A stretch of 53,049 nt of DNA from Bacilli bacterium (GCA_017457045.1 JAFTIF010000007.1:1-53049); one strand, 5' to 3'. Shown: positions 1 through 7,705, counted from the first letter of the stretch. The notes: generated by a model from the sequence alone, not told the origin. Program-made: numbers and translations.

Positions 1-70
1 CATGTATTGGAACACCTTTATCTACATGTTCTTTAGCAATTATTAATTTTTCTTTTATTGTTAATTTCAT
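1..70 (-). CDS. Partial transposase-like N-terminus (IS3 OrfA-like), cut by window edge
   Basis: An ATG at 68-70 (minus strand) opens a frame that runs off the left edge after 23 codons. The visible peptide starts MKLTIKEKLIIAKEHVD, which resembles the first helix of the helix-turn-helix domain of IS3/IS150-type OrfA transposases. A G-rich Shine-Dalgarno-like stretch lies just upstream. An imperfectly spaced inverted repeat (ACCCCCATTT at 77-86 and AAATGGGGGT at 111-120) flanks the start region. Too little is visible to fix the family; a DNA-binding regulator is the alternative. Confidence 0.4.
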   Translation of the reverse strand, partial: MKLTIKEKLIIAKEHVDKGVPIH

Positions 71-76
71 AATAAA

Positions 77-120
77 ACCCCCATTTCATTGTAACATTTT
101 CAGTCCAATAAATGGGGGTA
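77..120. repeat. Inverted repeat ACCCCCATTT / AAATGGGGGT
   Basis: Ten-base arms separated by 24 bases lie between the partial transposase-like gene and the tRNA-Leu. They may be an insertion-sequence end or a hairpin in the leader of the left-edge gene. The right-hand element boundary cannot be fixed here. Confidence 0.4.
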
Positions 121-133
121 ATTTCATTAGAAA

Positions 134-220
134 TGGTGCCCAGGACGGGAATTGAACCCGTATGGTATTGCTACCGCAGGATTTTAAGTCCTGTGCGTCT
201 ACCTATTCCGCCACCTGGGC
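134..220 (-). tRNA. tRNA-Leu (anticodon TAA)
   Basis: Acceptor GCCCAGG pairs with CCTGGGC. The anticodon loop is CTTAAAA between CAGGA/TCCTG arms, and there is a long class II variable arm. The 3' CCA is encoded. Last gene of the five-tRNA unit. Confidence 0.96.
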
Positions 221-243
221 AATTTGTAAATATTAAGTTTAAA

Positions 244-319
244 TGGTGACCCGTTGGAGATTCGAACTCCAGACCCCATGATTAAAAGTCATGTGCTCTA
301 CCGGCTGAGCTAACGGGTC
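244..319 (-). tRNA. tRNA-Lys (anticodon TTT)
   Basis: Complete cloverleaf. The anticodon loop is CTTTTAA between CATGA/TCATG arms, the T-arm contains GTTCGAATC, and CCA is encoded. Confidence 0.96.
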
Positions 320-329
320 GAATCAAAAT

Positions 330-405
330 TGGCTGGGGTAACTGGATTCGAACCAGTGAGATGCTAGAGTCAAAGTCTAGTGCCTTACCGCTTGGCTATA
401 CCCCA
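330..405 (-). tRNA. tRNA-Gln (anticodon TTG)
   Basis: Acceptor starts TGGGGTA. The anticodon loop is CTTTGAC inside CTAGA-type arms, the T-arm has GGTTCGAATCC, and CCA is encoded. Confidence 0.95.
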
Positions 406-415
406 AATTTCGAAG

Positions 416-500
416 TGGTGGAGGGGGACGGATTTGAACCGCCGAACTCGGAGAGAAATGATTTACAGTCATCTGCGTTTGGCCACTTCGCTACCCCTCC
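416..500 (-). tRNA. tRNA-Tyr (anticodon GTA)
   Basis: Acceptor GGAGGGG pairs with CCCCTCC. The anticodon loop is CTGTAAA, with a long variable arm as in bacterial tRNA-Tyr. CCA is encoded. Confidence 0.95.
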
Positions 501-523
501 AGGATAAGCTCTATAAAAATAAA

Positions 524-599
524 TGGTGGATGCTGAGGGGCTCGAACCCACGACCCTCGCCTTGTAAGGGCGATGCTCTCCCAACTGAGCTAAGCATCC
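524..599 (-). tRNA. tRNA-Val (anticodon TAC)
   Basis: Acceptor GGATGCT pairs with AGCATCC. The anticodon loop is CTTACAA between TCGCC/GGCGA arms, and CCA is encoded. First gene of the Val-Tyr-Gln-Lys-Leu unit. Confidence 0.96.
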
Positions 600-627
600 A
601 ATAAATCTTTCGCGTTAACGCTTTAAT

Positions 628-656
628 AATATATCATTTATATTTATATAAGTCAA
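628..656 (-). promoter_or_regulatory. Promoter of the Val-Tyr-Gln-Lys-Leu tRNA unit
   Basis: On the minus strand, -35 TTGACT (651-656), a 17-base spacer and -10 TATATT (628-633) lie about 30 bases before tRNA-Val. A ten-base palindrome GCGTTAACGC (612-621) covers the expected transcription start. Confidence 0.75.
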
Positions 657-714
657 TCACTTTTTTGAATTTTTTTTATTTTTTTTTACAAATTATTTTA
701 TTGTCGAATTTTAG

Positions 715-740
715 ATAAAAATCCGCCACTCGGACGGATT
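715..740 (-). terminator. Terminator of the YugP-like gene
   Basis: The minus-strand hairpin AATCCG...CGGATT, with inner CC/GG pairs, is followed by a T-rich run. It lies directly after the stop codon at 744-746. Confidence 0.6.
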
Positions 741-743
741 AAT

Positions 744-1451
744 TTATCTACGATTTCTTCTGCCAACTAACCTTAATAAATACATAAATTGAGATAATGC
801 AATAGCTAAAGAAGCAACATAAGTTAAAGCAGCAGCATTCAAAACTTTTTTCGCACCATCTAATTCATAACTATCTAATATATAAGAATTATCTAATTGT
901 TTAATTGCTCTATTAGATGCATTGTATTCTACAGGTAAGGTAATTAATTGAAATAATACTGCTACTCCAAACAAGGCTACTCCTATATATGCAACAATTG
1001 AATATCCTTCACCTAAGGAAGATAATAATATACCAATTAATATTAAAGGCATAGCAAGTCTTGAAGAAAAATTAATTAAAGGAATAATTGCATTTCTTAA
1101 TTTAATTGGGAAATATCCTTCTTTATATTGAATTGCATGACCCACTTCATGACACGCTACTCCAATCGCAGCAACTGAAGTTGAATCATATACAGAACTA
1201 GATAATCTAATAACATTATTCTTAGGATCATAATGATCTGTTAGTTTTCCTGAAACTCTTTCAATTCTTATATGAGTTAATCCATGTTCATCTAGCACTC
1301 TTCTTGCAACGTCTGCTCCAGTTTTACCACTTCTAGAATATTCGTTTGAGTACATATTAAAAGTAGAATTTACTTTACTACTCGCCCATGAAGCAAATAT
1401 AAATGCCGGAAGAACCATCAAGATATATGTCCAGTTAATATAAAAAAACAT
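744..1451 (-). CDS. YugP-like zinc metallopeptidase, membrane-anchored
   Basis: A 235-residue protein of the neutral zinc metallopeptidase family typified by Bacillus YugP. The HExxH zinc motif is seen as HEVGH at residues 101-105, preceded by a YDP...VIRL segment typical of the family. Hydrophobic segments lie near residues 8-23, 120-140, 145-165 and 205-225, so it is a polytopic membrane protein with the catalytic site between helices. I start at 1451 and not at the upstream ATG (1487), because AAAGGAGG sits 6-7 bases before the inner ATG. The cellular substrate is unknown. A monocistronic arrangement is likely, with its own terminator downstream. Confidence 0.85.
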   Translation of the reverse strand: MFFYINWTYILMVLPAFIFASWASSKVNSTFNMYSNEYSRSGKTGADVARRVLDEHGLTHIRIERVSGKLTDHYDPKNNVIRLSSSVYDSTSVAAIGVACHEVGHAIQYKEGYFPIKLRNAIIPLINFSSRLAMPLILIGILLSSLGEGYSIVAYIGVALFGVAVLFQLITLPVEYNASNRAIKQLDNSYILDSYELDGAKKVLNAAALTYVASLAIALSQFMYLLRLVGRRNRR

Positions 1452-1513
1452 ATAAAAGCCTCCTTTAGTTATTATAATTATAACCAAATGGAGGTAATTT
1501 AATTATTAATTCT

Positions 1514-2659
1514 TTATAAATTCAAAATTCCATCCTTGTTTAAAAGATTGTATAAAGTTGGATCTAAATTAAATTCTTTTCTTAATGATTCAACTTCATT
1601 AAGCATTTTTCTTTTAACATCCATTGGAATATTAGTTAAATTTGCTCTAATCAATAAATTTTTAGGTGTATGATCAAATCCTACAAACTCTAATAATTGA
1701 ACCTTATATGAAGCAACATTTAATAAATTACATCTAATAATGTCAGTATATAAAGCAGCGATTCTTTCTTTTACTATTCCATATCTTGTGATGATGTTAA
1801 AGTTATCTGTTTTAATTTGTTCATTTAATTCGTGTTGACAACATGGAACCGAGAAAATCATCTTTGCATTCCAACAGATTGCATTATATAAAGCAAAGTC
1901 AGTCGCAGTGTCACAAGCATGAAGAGTTACAACCATATCTACATCAAAAGGAGCTTTATATCCATTGATATCACCTAACTCGAATCTTATACCATCATAG
2001 CCATATTTTTTACAAACATTATTGCAATTTTTAATAACATCTTCTTTTAAATCTAGTCCTATAATATTAGGTTTAATATGTTTAATGTTTACTAAATAAT
2101 AATAAATAACAAATGTTAAGTATGATTTACCACATCCAAAGTCAATAATCTTTAATTCCTTGTAATCTTTATCTTTTAATGAATCATCAATAATTTCAAT
2201 AAATCTATTTATTTGACGGTATTTATCATACATAGATTGAACAATCTTTCCTTCTTTAGTAAATACGCCCATGTCAATTAAAGGTTCAATAATCATACCT
2301 TCTTTAAGAATATAATTCTTTTCACGATTATGAGTGTTGCTTACTTTTACTACTTGTTTAATTTTACTTTTTGAAATAAAGATTTTATCTTTCTTACTCT
2401 TTTTAACATTTATTTCATACTCATTATCAAATAAGTTTAATTGCTTAAACTCCTCCATTGATTCTAAAATAAAAGATTTCAATTCATCTAAAGATTTAAT
2501 ATTTTGATGAAATACTTGTTTTTGTGTATACTTAGAAACTTGATACACACTTCCCTTTTGTTCAATAACTACTTTATTATAAGAACAAGTCTTACAACTA
2601 GGATTACTAAGAATTAGTTTTCTTGTTTCTAATGTAATTAAATCTAATGCTTGTTTCAT
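1514..2659 (-). CDS. SAM-dependent methyltransferase, METTL25/Methyltransf_32-like
   Basis: A 381-residue protein. A SAM-binding motif I (IIDFGCGKSY, residues 171-180) begins the Rossmann fold; further on VTLHACDTATDFAL and SVPCCQHEL are characteristic of the Methyltransf_32 group that includes eukaryotic METTL25-type proteins. The N-terminal third (1-160) is a separate alpha/beta region with a CxxC pair (C22, C25). The substrate is not known; RNA modification is a common guess for the group, not something the sequence proves. The start follows a GGTGA site closely. It lies downstream of the CBS/DUF4250 pair on the same strand but is separated from it by a terminator-like hairpin. Confidence 0.75.
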   Translation of the reverse strand: MKQALDLITLETRKLILSNPSCKTCSYNKVVIEQKGSVYQVSKYTQKQVFHQNIKSLDELKSFILESMEEFKQLNLFDNEYEINVKKSKKDKIFISKSKIKQVVKVSNTHNREKNYILKEGMIIEPLIDMGVFTKEGKIVQSMYDKYRQINRFIEIIDDSLKDKDYKELKIIDFGCGKSYLTFVIYYYLVNIKHIKPNIIGLDLKEDVIKNCNNVCKKYGYDGIRFELGDINGYKAPFDVDMVVTLHACDTATDFALYNAICWNAKMIFSVPCCQHELNEQIKTDNFNIITRYGIVKERIAALYTDIIRCNLLNVASYKVQLLEFVGFDHTPKNLLIRANLTNIPMDVKRKMLNEVESLRKEFNLDPTLYNLLNKDGILNL

Positions 2660-2692
2660 TTACATCACCAATTTTTATTATAACTTAATAAA

Positions 2693-2719
2693 TAAAAAAG
2701 ATAAAGATTTCTCTTTATC
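2693..2719 (-). terminator. Terminator after DUF4250 gene
   Basis: Perfect 8-bp minus-strand stem GATAAAGA / TCTTTATC with loop GAAA, followed by six Ts. It overlaps the stop codon of the DUF4250 gene. Confidence 0.8.
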
Positions 2720-2897
2720 CTTTATATATAAATGCATTTCTTTTTAAATCGTAATAATATCCTTCTTTTTCAAGAATCTCAATTATTCTTTCCTTATCCA
2801 TATCTTCATATTCACATAAATCATCTAAAGATTTATATTTATCACGGAGTTTAGTATTAACAATACTTAATAATAAATTAGGGTCATGATAAAACAT
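2715..2897 (-). CDS. DUF4250 family small protein
   Basis: A 60-residue protein matching the short DUF4250 family of Firmicutes: the segment DPNLLLSIVNTKLRDKYKSL, then an acidic helical part and YYYDLKRNAF. No catalytic residues are evident. Its ATG overlaps the stop of the upstream CBS gene (TAATG), so the two are probably translationally coupled and functionally linked. The molecular function is unknown. Confidence 0.8.
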   Translation of the reverse strand: MFYHDPNLLLSIVNTKLRDKYKSLDDLCEYEDMDKERIIEILEKEGYYYDLKRNAFIYKG

Positions 2898-3307
2898 TAT
2901 TTTTTCTCCTTAAGATCTTTATATAAATGATTAATGATATCTTTTCTTGTAACAATACCAATAAAAACACCATCAGAATCAACAATTGGGACAAAGTTTT
3001 GAGCAACTGCCAAATCAATCAAATCTTCCATCTCGTAATCAATTCCCATTGCCTTATATTCTCTATATCTAGAAACTTCATTAATCGAAATAGTTTCTGC
3101 TTGTTTTAAAGTATTAATACCATTATTCTTTAGATACCATAAAATATCTCCTTCAGAAATAGAACCTGTAAACTTACCATCTTTACTAATTACAGGTATA
3201 TTTGTATAACGATGATATTCCATTTTTTCCATAGCTTGTCTTACACTCATATCAGATATTAGATATTCTACTTCACTTTTTGGTTTTAAAAACAAAAATA
3301 TGTTCAT
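2897..3307 (-). CDS. CBS-domain pair protein
   Basis: A 136-residue protein made of two CBS motifs: residues about 10-60 (VRQAMEKMEYHRYTNIPVIS, then GKFTGSISEGDILWYL) and about 75-130 (DLIDLAVAQNFVPIVDSDG, then GIVTRKDIINHL). Such pairs bind adenine nucleotides or similar ligands and act as sensors. There is no attached enzyme or transporter domain. A strong AAGGAGTGA ribosome site precedes the ATG. It forms a two-gene operon with the DUF4250 gene through a TAATG overlap. Confidence 0.85.
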   Translation of the reverse strand: MNIFLFLKPKSEVEYLISDMSVRQAMEKMEYHRYTNIPVISKDGKFTGSISEGDILWYLKNNGINTLKQAETISINEVSRYREYKAMGIDYEMEDLIDLAVAQNFVPIVDSDGVFIGIVTRKDIINHLYKDLKEKK

Positions 3308-3429
3308 AAAATCACTCCTTGTTGTTAATAATAATTATACTATAAATTGTGCAAACAATCTATAAACAAACTATTAATTCTAGCATTTTAATAACAAATC
3401 CTATATAATCAATAAAGGCAGGTGATATT

Positions 3430-4155
3430 ATGAATATTTTATTAGTAAATGACGATGGATATAACAAAGAAGGCTTATTAATTTTAAAAGAATATTTAAA
3501 AGAATATGGTACAGTTTATATGTGCGCTCCTAGATATCCTCAAAGCGGAAAATCAGCTGCTTTCACTTATTTAAGTGGATTAGATGTTGAAAAAATTGAC
3601 GAATATAATTATATCGTTGACGGAACTCCTGTCGACTGCACTGCATTTGCAACTAATGTATTGGATATTGAATTCGACTTAGTAGTATCAGGATGTAACA
3701 ATGGCTTTAACATTTCATATGATTGTTTCTACTCAGGAACAATTGGTGCTTGCAAGGAAGCATTAGTACACGGCATTCCTGCAATTGCATTCTCAACTGA
3801 TGTAAAACACTTTGATATCGTAAGAAAAGAATTCCATAACGTAATGAAATACATCTTAAGATATAAATTAATTAATAAAGAATATATCTTAAACGTTAAC
3901 TTTCCTTCAATTGAGTATAAAGAATCTAAAGGTATTAAACTAACAAAACAATACTTTAGAAAAGATTCATTCTATTATGAAATAAAAGACGGAAAATACT
4001 TCCTAGATAGATATGAAGATAAATATGGAGGCGAAGAAGATTATGATGTATACTGTTCAAGAAACGGATATATCTCAATAACTCCAATTCATGCAACTTC
4101 ATTTAACAACGAAACATACAATAAATTATTAAACAAAATAAAAGAGGAAATTTAA
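3430..4155 (+). CDS. surE: 5'/3'-nucleotidase SurE
   Basis: A 241-residue protein with the SurE hallmarks: the N-terminal metal site NDDG (residues 7-10), APRYPQSGKSAAFT, the SGCNNGFN loop and GTIGACKEALVHGIPAIAFS. SurE enzymes remove phosphate from nucleoside 5'- or 3'-monophosphates and help nucleotide salvage. This is one of only three plus-strand protein genes. AGGTGAT precedes the ATG, and a bidirectional terminator overlaps the 3' end. Confidence 0.93.
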   Translation: MNILLVNDDGYNKEGLLILKEYLKEYGTVYMCAPRYPQSGKSAAFTYLSGLDVEKIDEYNYIVDGTPVDCTAFATNVLDIEFDLVVSGCNNGFNISYDCFYSGTIGACKEALVHGIPAIAFSTDVKHFDIVRKEFHNVMKYILRYKLINKEYILNVNFPSIEYKESKGIKLTKQYFRKDSFYYEIKDGKYFLDRYEDKYGGEEDYDVYCSRNGYISITPIHATSFNNETYNKLLNKIKEEI

Positions 4156-4168
4156 TTCCTCTTTTTTT
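4141..4168. terminator. Bidirectional terminator between surE and S1-pgi
   Basis: Nine-bp stem AAAGAGGAA / TTCCTCTTT with a 6-base loop. A T-run follows it on the plus strand, and on the minus strand it is followed by TATTTT. It serves the convergent surE and pgi genes and includes the surE stop. Confidence 0.85.
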
Positions 4169-4173
4169 ATTTA

Positions 4174-5817
4174 TTACTTTGTAAATCCAGGCTTACCTAA
4201 TAATTCAAACATTTTACGTTTATAAACTTCAACACCTGGTTGATTAAATGGGTTAATATCTAACATATATGCTGACATACCGCATGCTTTCATAAACCAA
4301 TATGCTAAATAACCAAATGAGAATGCATCTTTCTTATCAACATTAATAATAATGTTTGGTACTCCACCATCTTGTGTATGAGCTAGTAATGTACCTTTTG
4401 CAGCAGTATTATTAATTTCTGAAACGCGTTTTCCTTGTAAGTAGTTTAATCCATCAATATTTTCTTCATCTCCAGGAACTGTTAATTCTTCGTGATCATT
4501 AAATAATACTAATGTTTCAAATAACATTTTTGTTCCATCTTGTACAAATTGACCTAATGAATGTAAATCAGTTGAGAAAGTAACACTTGCTGGGAATAAA
4601 CCTTTTCCATCTTTACCTTCTGATTCACCATATAATTGTTTCCACCATTCAGCAAACATTGCCATTTGTGGTTCATATGTAACAAATAATTCAGCTGCTT
4701 TTTCTTGACCTAAAATATATCTTGCAACTGCATATTTATATGCTTCGTTAGATTCTAATGAAGGGTTCTTTAAATCTAAATAAGCTTTTTTAGCACCTAA
4801 TAATACTTCTCTAATATCAATACCAGCTGCAGCAATTGGAATTAATCCAACTGGAGTCAATACACTATATCTTCCACCAATATCATCAGCAATAACAAAT
4901 GATTCATAACCTTCTTGGTTAGCCATAGTTTTTAAAGCACCACGTTCTTTATCTGTAGTAGCAATAATTCTCTTATTAGCTTCTTCTTTACCATATTTTT
5001 CAATTAATAAATTTCTTAATAATCTAAATGCGATTGCACTTTCAGTTGTTGTACCTGATTTAGAAATTACATTAACTGCAAAGTTTTTATTCTTAATATA
5101 ATCTAAAACTTGTTTAGTATATGTTGCTGAGAATGTATTACCTAAATAAATGATTTCAACTTTATTTGTTGGGAATAAACCATTGATCATTTCAATTGCA
5201 GCTCTAGCACCTAAATATGATCCACCGATACCACATACAACTAATACATCATATTTTTCAATGATTTCATCCGCAACTTTAATAATATGTGAAATTTCTT
5301 TTTCTTGAATTTCAATTGGATGTTCAACCCAACCTAAGAAATCATTTCCAGCACCTGTTTTTTCATGTAACATTTTGTGAATTTCATTAACTCTTTCTTG
5401 ATATTCAGCTACATTAACATTTGTATGTTCTAAATTAACTTTTAACATATTCTTTTCTCCTTTTTCCTTTAAGATTAGACTTTCAACCTCTAGTCCTAAT
5501 TTGTTATAAAACTTCTTTTGTCCATCAAGTTGTTTCTTTCTTTGACGATTAAAAACAACTCTTTTTTTCTTCTTCGGAGTACGATTTAGGTGTTTTAAAC
5601 TTAGTTTTAAATGTTTTGTTTCATTACAAGCATCTAAAACATAAAGTTCTACTTCATCTCCATATTTGATAAAATCTTCAATATGATTAACAAAATCATC
5701 TGAGATTTCTGAGATATGTAGTAAGCCAGTATAATTATCATCTAAAGTAATAAATGCACCATAAGGTTTAATACCAGTTACTCTTCCTTTTATAATGTCC
5801 CCTGACTTATACTCCAT
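4174..5817 (-). CDS. pgi: S1-domain protein joined in frame to glucose-6-phosphate isomerase
   Basis: One 547-codon frame without a stop. Residues 1-75 are an S1 RNA-binding domain (GDIIKGRVTGIKPYGAFITL, GLLHISEISDDFV), like YugI/general stress protein 13; residues 80-100 are a Lys/Arg-rich linker. Residues 124-547 are a full-length glucose-6-phosphate isomerase: GIGGSYLGARAAIEM, SKSGTTTESA, GGRYSVLTPVG and DLHSLGQFVQDG. Codon 124 is an ATG at 5448 preceded by AAAGGAGAAAAGAAT, a very good ribosome site, so a 424-residue Pgi could also be made separately. Pgi interconverts glucose-6-P and fructose-6-P. In B. subtilis yugI and pgi are close neighbours (from memory), so this looks like an operon pair that lost its stop codon, or a regulated fusion. 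Confidence 0.88.
   Translation of the reverse strand: MEYKSGDIIKGRVTGIKPYGAFITLDDNYTGLLHISEISDDFVNHIEDFIKYGDEVELYVLDACNETKHLKLSLKHLNRTPKKKKRVVFNRQRKKQLDGQKKFYNKLGLEVESLILKEKGEKNMLKVNLEHTNVNVAEYQERVNEIHKMLHEKTGAGNDFLGWVEHPIEIQEKEISHIIKVADEIIEKYDVLVVCGIGGSYLGARAAIEMINGLFPTNKVEIIYLGNTFSATYTKQVLDYIKNKNFAVNVISKSGTTTESAIAFRLLRNLLIEKYGKEEANKRIIATTDKERGALKTMANQEGYESFVIADDIGGRYSVLTPVGLIPIAAAGIDIREVLLGAKKAYLDLKNPSLESNEAYKYAVARYILGQEKAAELFVTYEPQMAMFAEWWKQLYGESEGKDGKGLFPASVTFSTDLHSLGQFVQDGTKMLFETLVLFNDHEELTVPGDEENIDGLNYLQGKRVSEINNTAAKGTLLAHTQDGGVPNIIINVDKKDAFSFGYLAYWFMKACGMSAYMLDINPFNQPGVEVYKRKMFELLGKPGFTK
5446..5463 (-). promoter_or_regulatory. Internal ribosome binding site and start codon of the Pgi part
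   Basis: AAAGGAG lies 7 bases before ATG (5446-5448) inside the S1-Pgi frame and is translated there as part of the peptide KEKGEKNM. The spacing matches stand-alone starts elsewhere in the window, so independent initiation of Pgi is likely. Confidence 0.7.
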
Positions 5818-5901
5818 TTTTAATCACCTTCTTTATTATATCACTTTACAGATTTTTAACAAGAGAGTATAATTTCATTATGAAATTAAAGGTGATAAAA
5901 A

Positions 5902-6135
5902 ATGAACAGTATTGAAGAACAAATTAAGGCAACATTAGATAAAATCAGACCATTTATTCAAAGAGATGGTGGCGATGTAGAATTCTTAACTTATGAAGAT
6001 GGAATAGTTTACATCAAAATGTTAGGTGCATGCGCAAACTGTGTTGCACAAGATGAAACAGTAAGTTCTGGAATCGAATTAATCTTAGTAGATGAAGTAC
6101 CAGGAGTAGTACAAGTAAAAGTAGTAGCAGCATAA
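5902..6135 (+). CDS. nfu: NifU C-terminal-domain iron-sulfur scaffold/carrier
   Basis: A 77-residue protein consisting only of the NifU C-terminal (Nfu) domain: helix, RPFIQRDGGDVEFLTYEDG, then LGACANCVAQDETVSSGIE. The two cysteines of CANC (residues 44 and 47) bind a bridging Fe-S cluster between two monomers. It delivers clusters to apo-enzymes; the [2Fe-2S] protein encoded at 30598-32025 is the kind of client expected. AAGGTGAT precedes the ATG. It is equivalent to B. subtilis YutI. It is a single gene ending in a strong terminator. Confidence 0.92.
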   Translation: MNSIEEQIKATLDKIRPFIQRDGGDVEFLTYEDGIVYIKMLGACANCVAQDETVSSGIELILVDEVPGVVQVKVVAA

Positions 6136-6162
6136 TAGTCCTTCGTTTGAAGGACTATTTTT
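6136..6162 (+). terminator. Terminator of nfu
   Basis: Perfect nine-bp stem TAGTCCTTC / GAAGGACTA with loop GTTT, then five Ts. It overlaps the stop codon of the convergent YutH-like gene. Confidence 0.88.
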
Positions 6163-7051
6163 CTAACCATAATAAAGGACGTATATTATATCTTTTCAAC
6201 AATGCTCGATGAAGATTTTTTATTCTTATTAATTCCATTTCGCAAGTAATCCTATAATCTAGGATTTCTTTTTTTATATTCTTTCGATCAATGTAATGTT
6301 TTTCTAAAACATCAAACAATTTTGTAGGATACATAACTCTTGCCATCAATACACTTGCTTCTACTAAATCTAATTCATAATAATCTAAAATTCTTACGAT
6401 TTCCTCGATAGTTATTTGATTAGCTTTATATAATTCCGCGTAATCTCGAATAGGTGAATCTATGATCAAATTAAAAGGATCAAAGAACACTTTATTATCA
6501 TAACAACTTAACCTTTTATGAACTAAAGAATTATGTATTATTTCTTTTCCAATATCTAATTTTGTATCTGCTAAATATTGAATAGCATTCTCTGCTAAAC
6601 CAAACGCAAAATATACTGCTTCCAAAATCAAATTATAATCATGATCATCACTTCTTAAAGAAGGAATAACTTTCGACTCTATAAATTCAAACTTTTCCTC
6701 CCATAACTCAATTAAATCATCTACTAATATACTTTCATTACTAAACTCATTATGAAAAACTTTATGCAAATACATTAGCTTATTAATATCTTGTTTCCCT
6801 ATCTTAGTTGTCCAAAGAATATAATGCTGTTCTCCATCATAACTAATCAAATCACCCGTTCTATTTTTAACTAATATTGCACCTTCATTAAATATTTCAA
6901 ATATTCTATTTGATACATATTCCAATTCTTTAGCACCTTCTTCATCTAAATCAGTTGGCGATAAGACAAAATCATATCCTTTATAGCTAAAAGAAAAGTT
7001 TTCAATTACATCAGGGTAATAACCATATTTTTCAAATAAAAAAGATTTCAT
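6155..7051 (-). CDS. YutH/CotS-like protein with a degenerate kinase fold
   Basis: A 298-residue protein that is not clearly recognisable by one strong motif. Residues 172-205 read IHNSLVHKRLS...FFDPFNLIIDSPIRDYAEL, the layout of the aminoglycoside/choline-kinase catalytic loop (H-G-D-x-x-x-x-N, then D-x-D, then D-x-P-x-x-D-L-A). Here the catalytic Asp and Asn are replaced, which suggests a pseudokinase. Bacillus YutH and CotS are spore-coat proteins of this fold. The position between nfu (YutI) and a YunB-like gene matches a B. subtilis neighbourhood recalled from memory and supports the YutH reading. AGAGGTGA precedes the ATG. It is probably co-transcribed with the upstream YunB-like gene (10 bases between them). 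Confidence 0.55.
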   Translation of the reverse strand: MKSFLFEKYGYYPDVIENFSFSYKGYDFVLSPTDLDEEGAKELEYVSNRIFEIFNEGAILVKNRTGDLISYDGEQHYILWTTKIGKQDINKLMYLHKVFHNEFSNESILVDDLIELWEEKFEFIESKVIPSLRSDDHDYNLILEAVYFAFGLAENAIQYLADTKLDIGKEIIHNSLVHKRLSCYDNKVFFDPFNLIIDSPIRDYAELYKANQITIEEIVRILDYYELDLVEASVLMARVMYPTKLFDVLEKHYIDRKNIKKEILDYRITCEMELIRIKNLHRALLKRYNIRPLLWLEK

Positions 7052-7061
7052 ATTTCACCTC

Positions 7062-7682
7062 TTAATTACTTAAAACAGGATATTCACCAAAGTAAACATC
7101 TGGGACTTCTCCTTGAATCAGTTCTATTACAATTGGATATGAGTTTTGAATGGGAATATTTTTACTAAGTAAAGGAAGAATCATTTGTGCGTTCATATTA
7201 ATATATAAAACAATCTTAACGATAACTGTATTAATACTATAATTATCAATTTCACACTTCAATTCACATTTTGTTTCACCAAAATAGCGAAAACAAATAG
7301 GAATATTTGGACCATTGGCATTTAATAATATATTTTTATTAATATACCCTATTGGTACTTCAAAAATATTCATTTTATTAAAAAATAAATCTTCATTCAT
7401 TTTTGCAATTATATTATTTGATATATTCGTTAAAGATATCGAATCAAATTCCATTTTCGAATTATCTTTTTCAATTATAAAGCTTTCATCTTTATATAAT
7501 GATATTTCTTTATTCACAGCCTCAGAAATATTAATATATGAAACTCTTTTAATCTCTTTTTCACCTAAACTAATCAAAATATCTTTATAATTATAATGTA
7601 ATCCATATAAATTAAAGATTCCAAATAAACCAATTAATATAAAAATAATAAGTGTCTTATCAATAAAACTAAGTTTAAGCAT
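7062..7682 (-). CDS. Sporulation protein YunB-like
   Basis: A 206-residue protein with one N-terminal membrane helix (residues about 9-27) and an outside domain. The order of motifs matches YunB: SYINISEAVNKEI, a stretch ending FFNKMNIFEVPIGYINKNIL, then NGPNIPICFRYFG, a long beta region with INMNAQMILPLLSKNIPI, and IELIQGEVPDVYF near the C-terminus. YunB is a sigma-E-controlled protein needed for full sporulation in Bacillus. I use the ATG at 7682, with GGTGA five bases upstream, rather than the TTG at 7694. Divergence from Bacillus is considerable, but the motif order makes the family call fairly safe. Confidence 0.75.
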   Translation of the reverse strand: MLKLSFIDKTLIIFILIGLFGIFNLYGLHYNYKDILISLGEKEIKRVSYINISEAVNKEISLYKDESFIIEKDNSKMEFDSISLTNISNNIIAKMNEDLFFNKMNIFEVPIGYINKNILLNANGPNIPICFRYFGETKCELKCEIDNYSINTVIVKIVLYINMNAQMILPLLSKNIPIQNSYPIVIELIQGEVPDVYFGEYPVLSN

Positions 7683-7705
7683 AATCTTCACCAATATATT
7701 ATATA

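Noticed and set aside
380..604. Open frames on both strands across the left tRNA genes
   Set aside because: They are made of tRNA sequence (Gln, Tyr, Val cloverleaves) and cannot be protein genes.
7062..7694. TTG start for the YunB-like gene
   Set aside because: The TTG overlaps the ribosome site GGTGA that serves the ATG at 7682.
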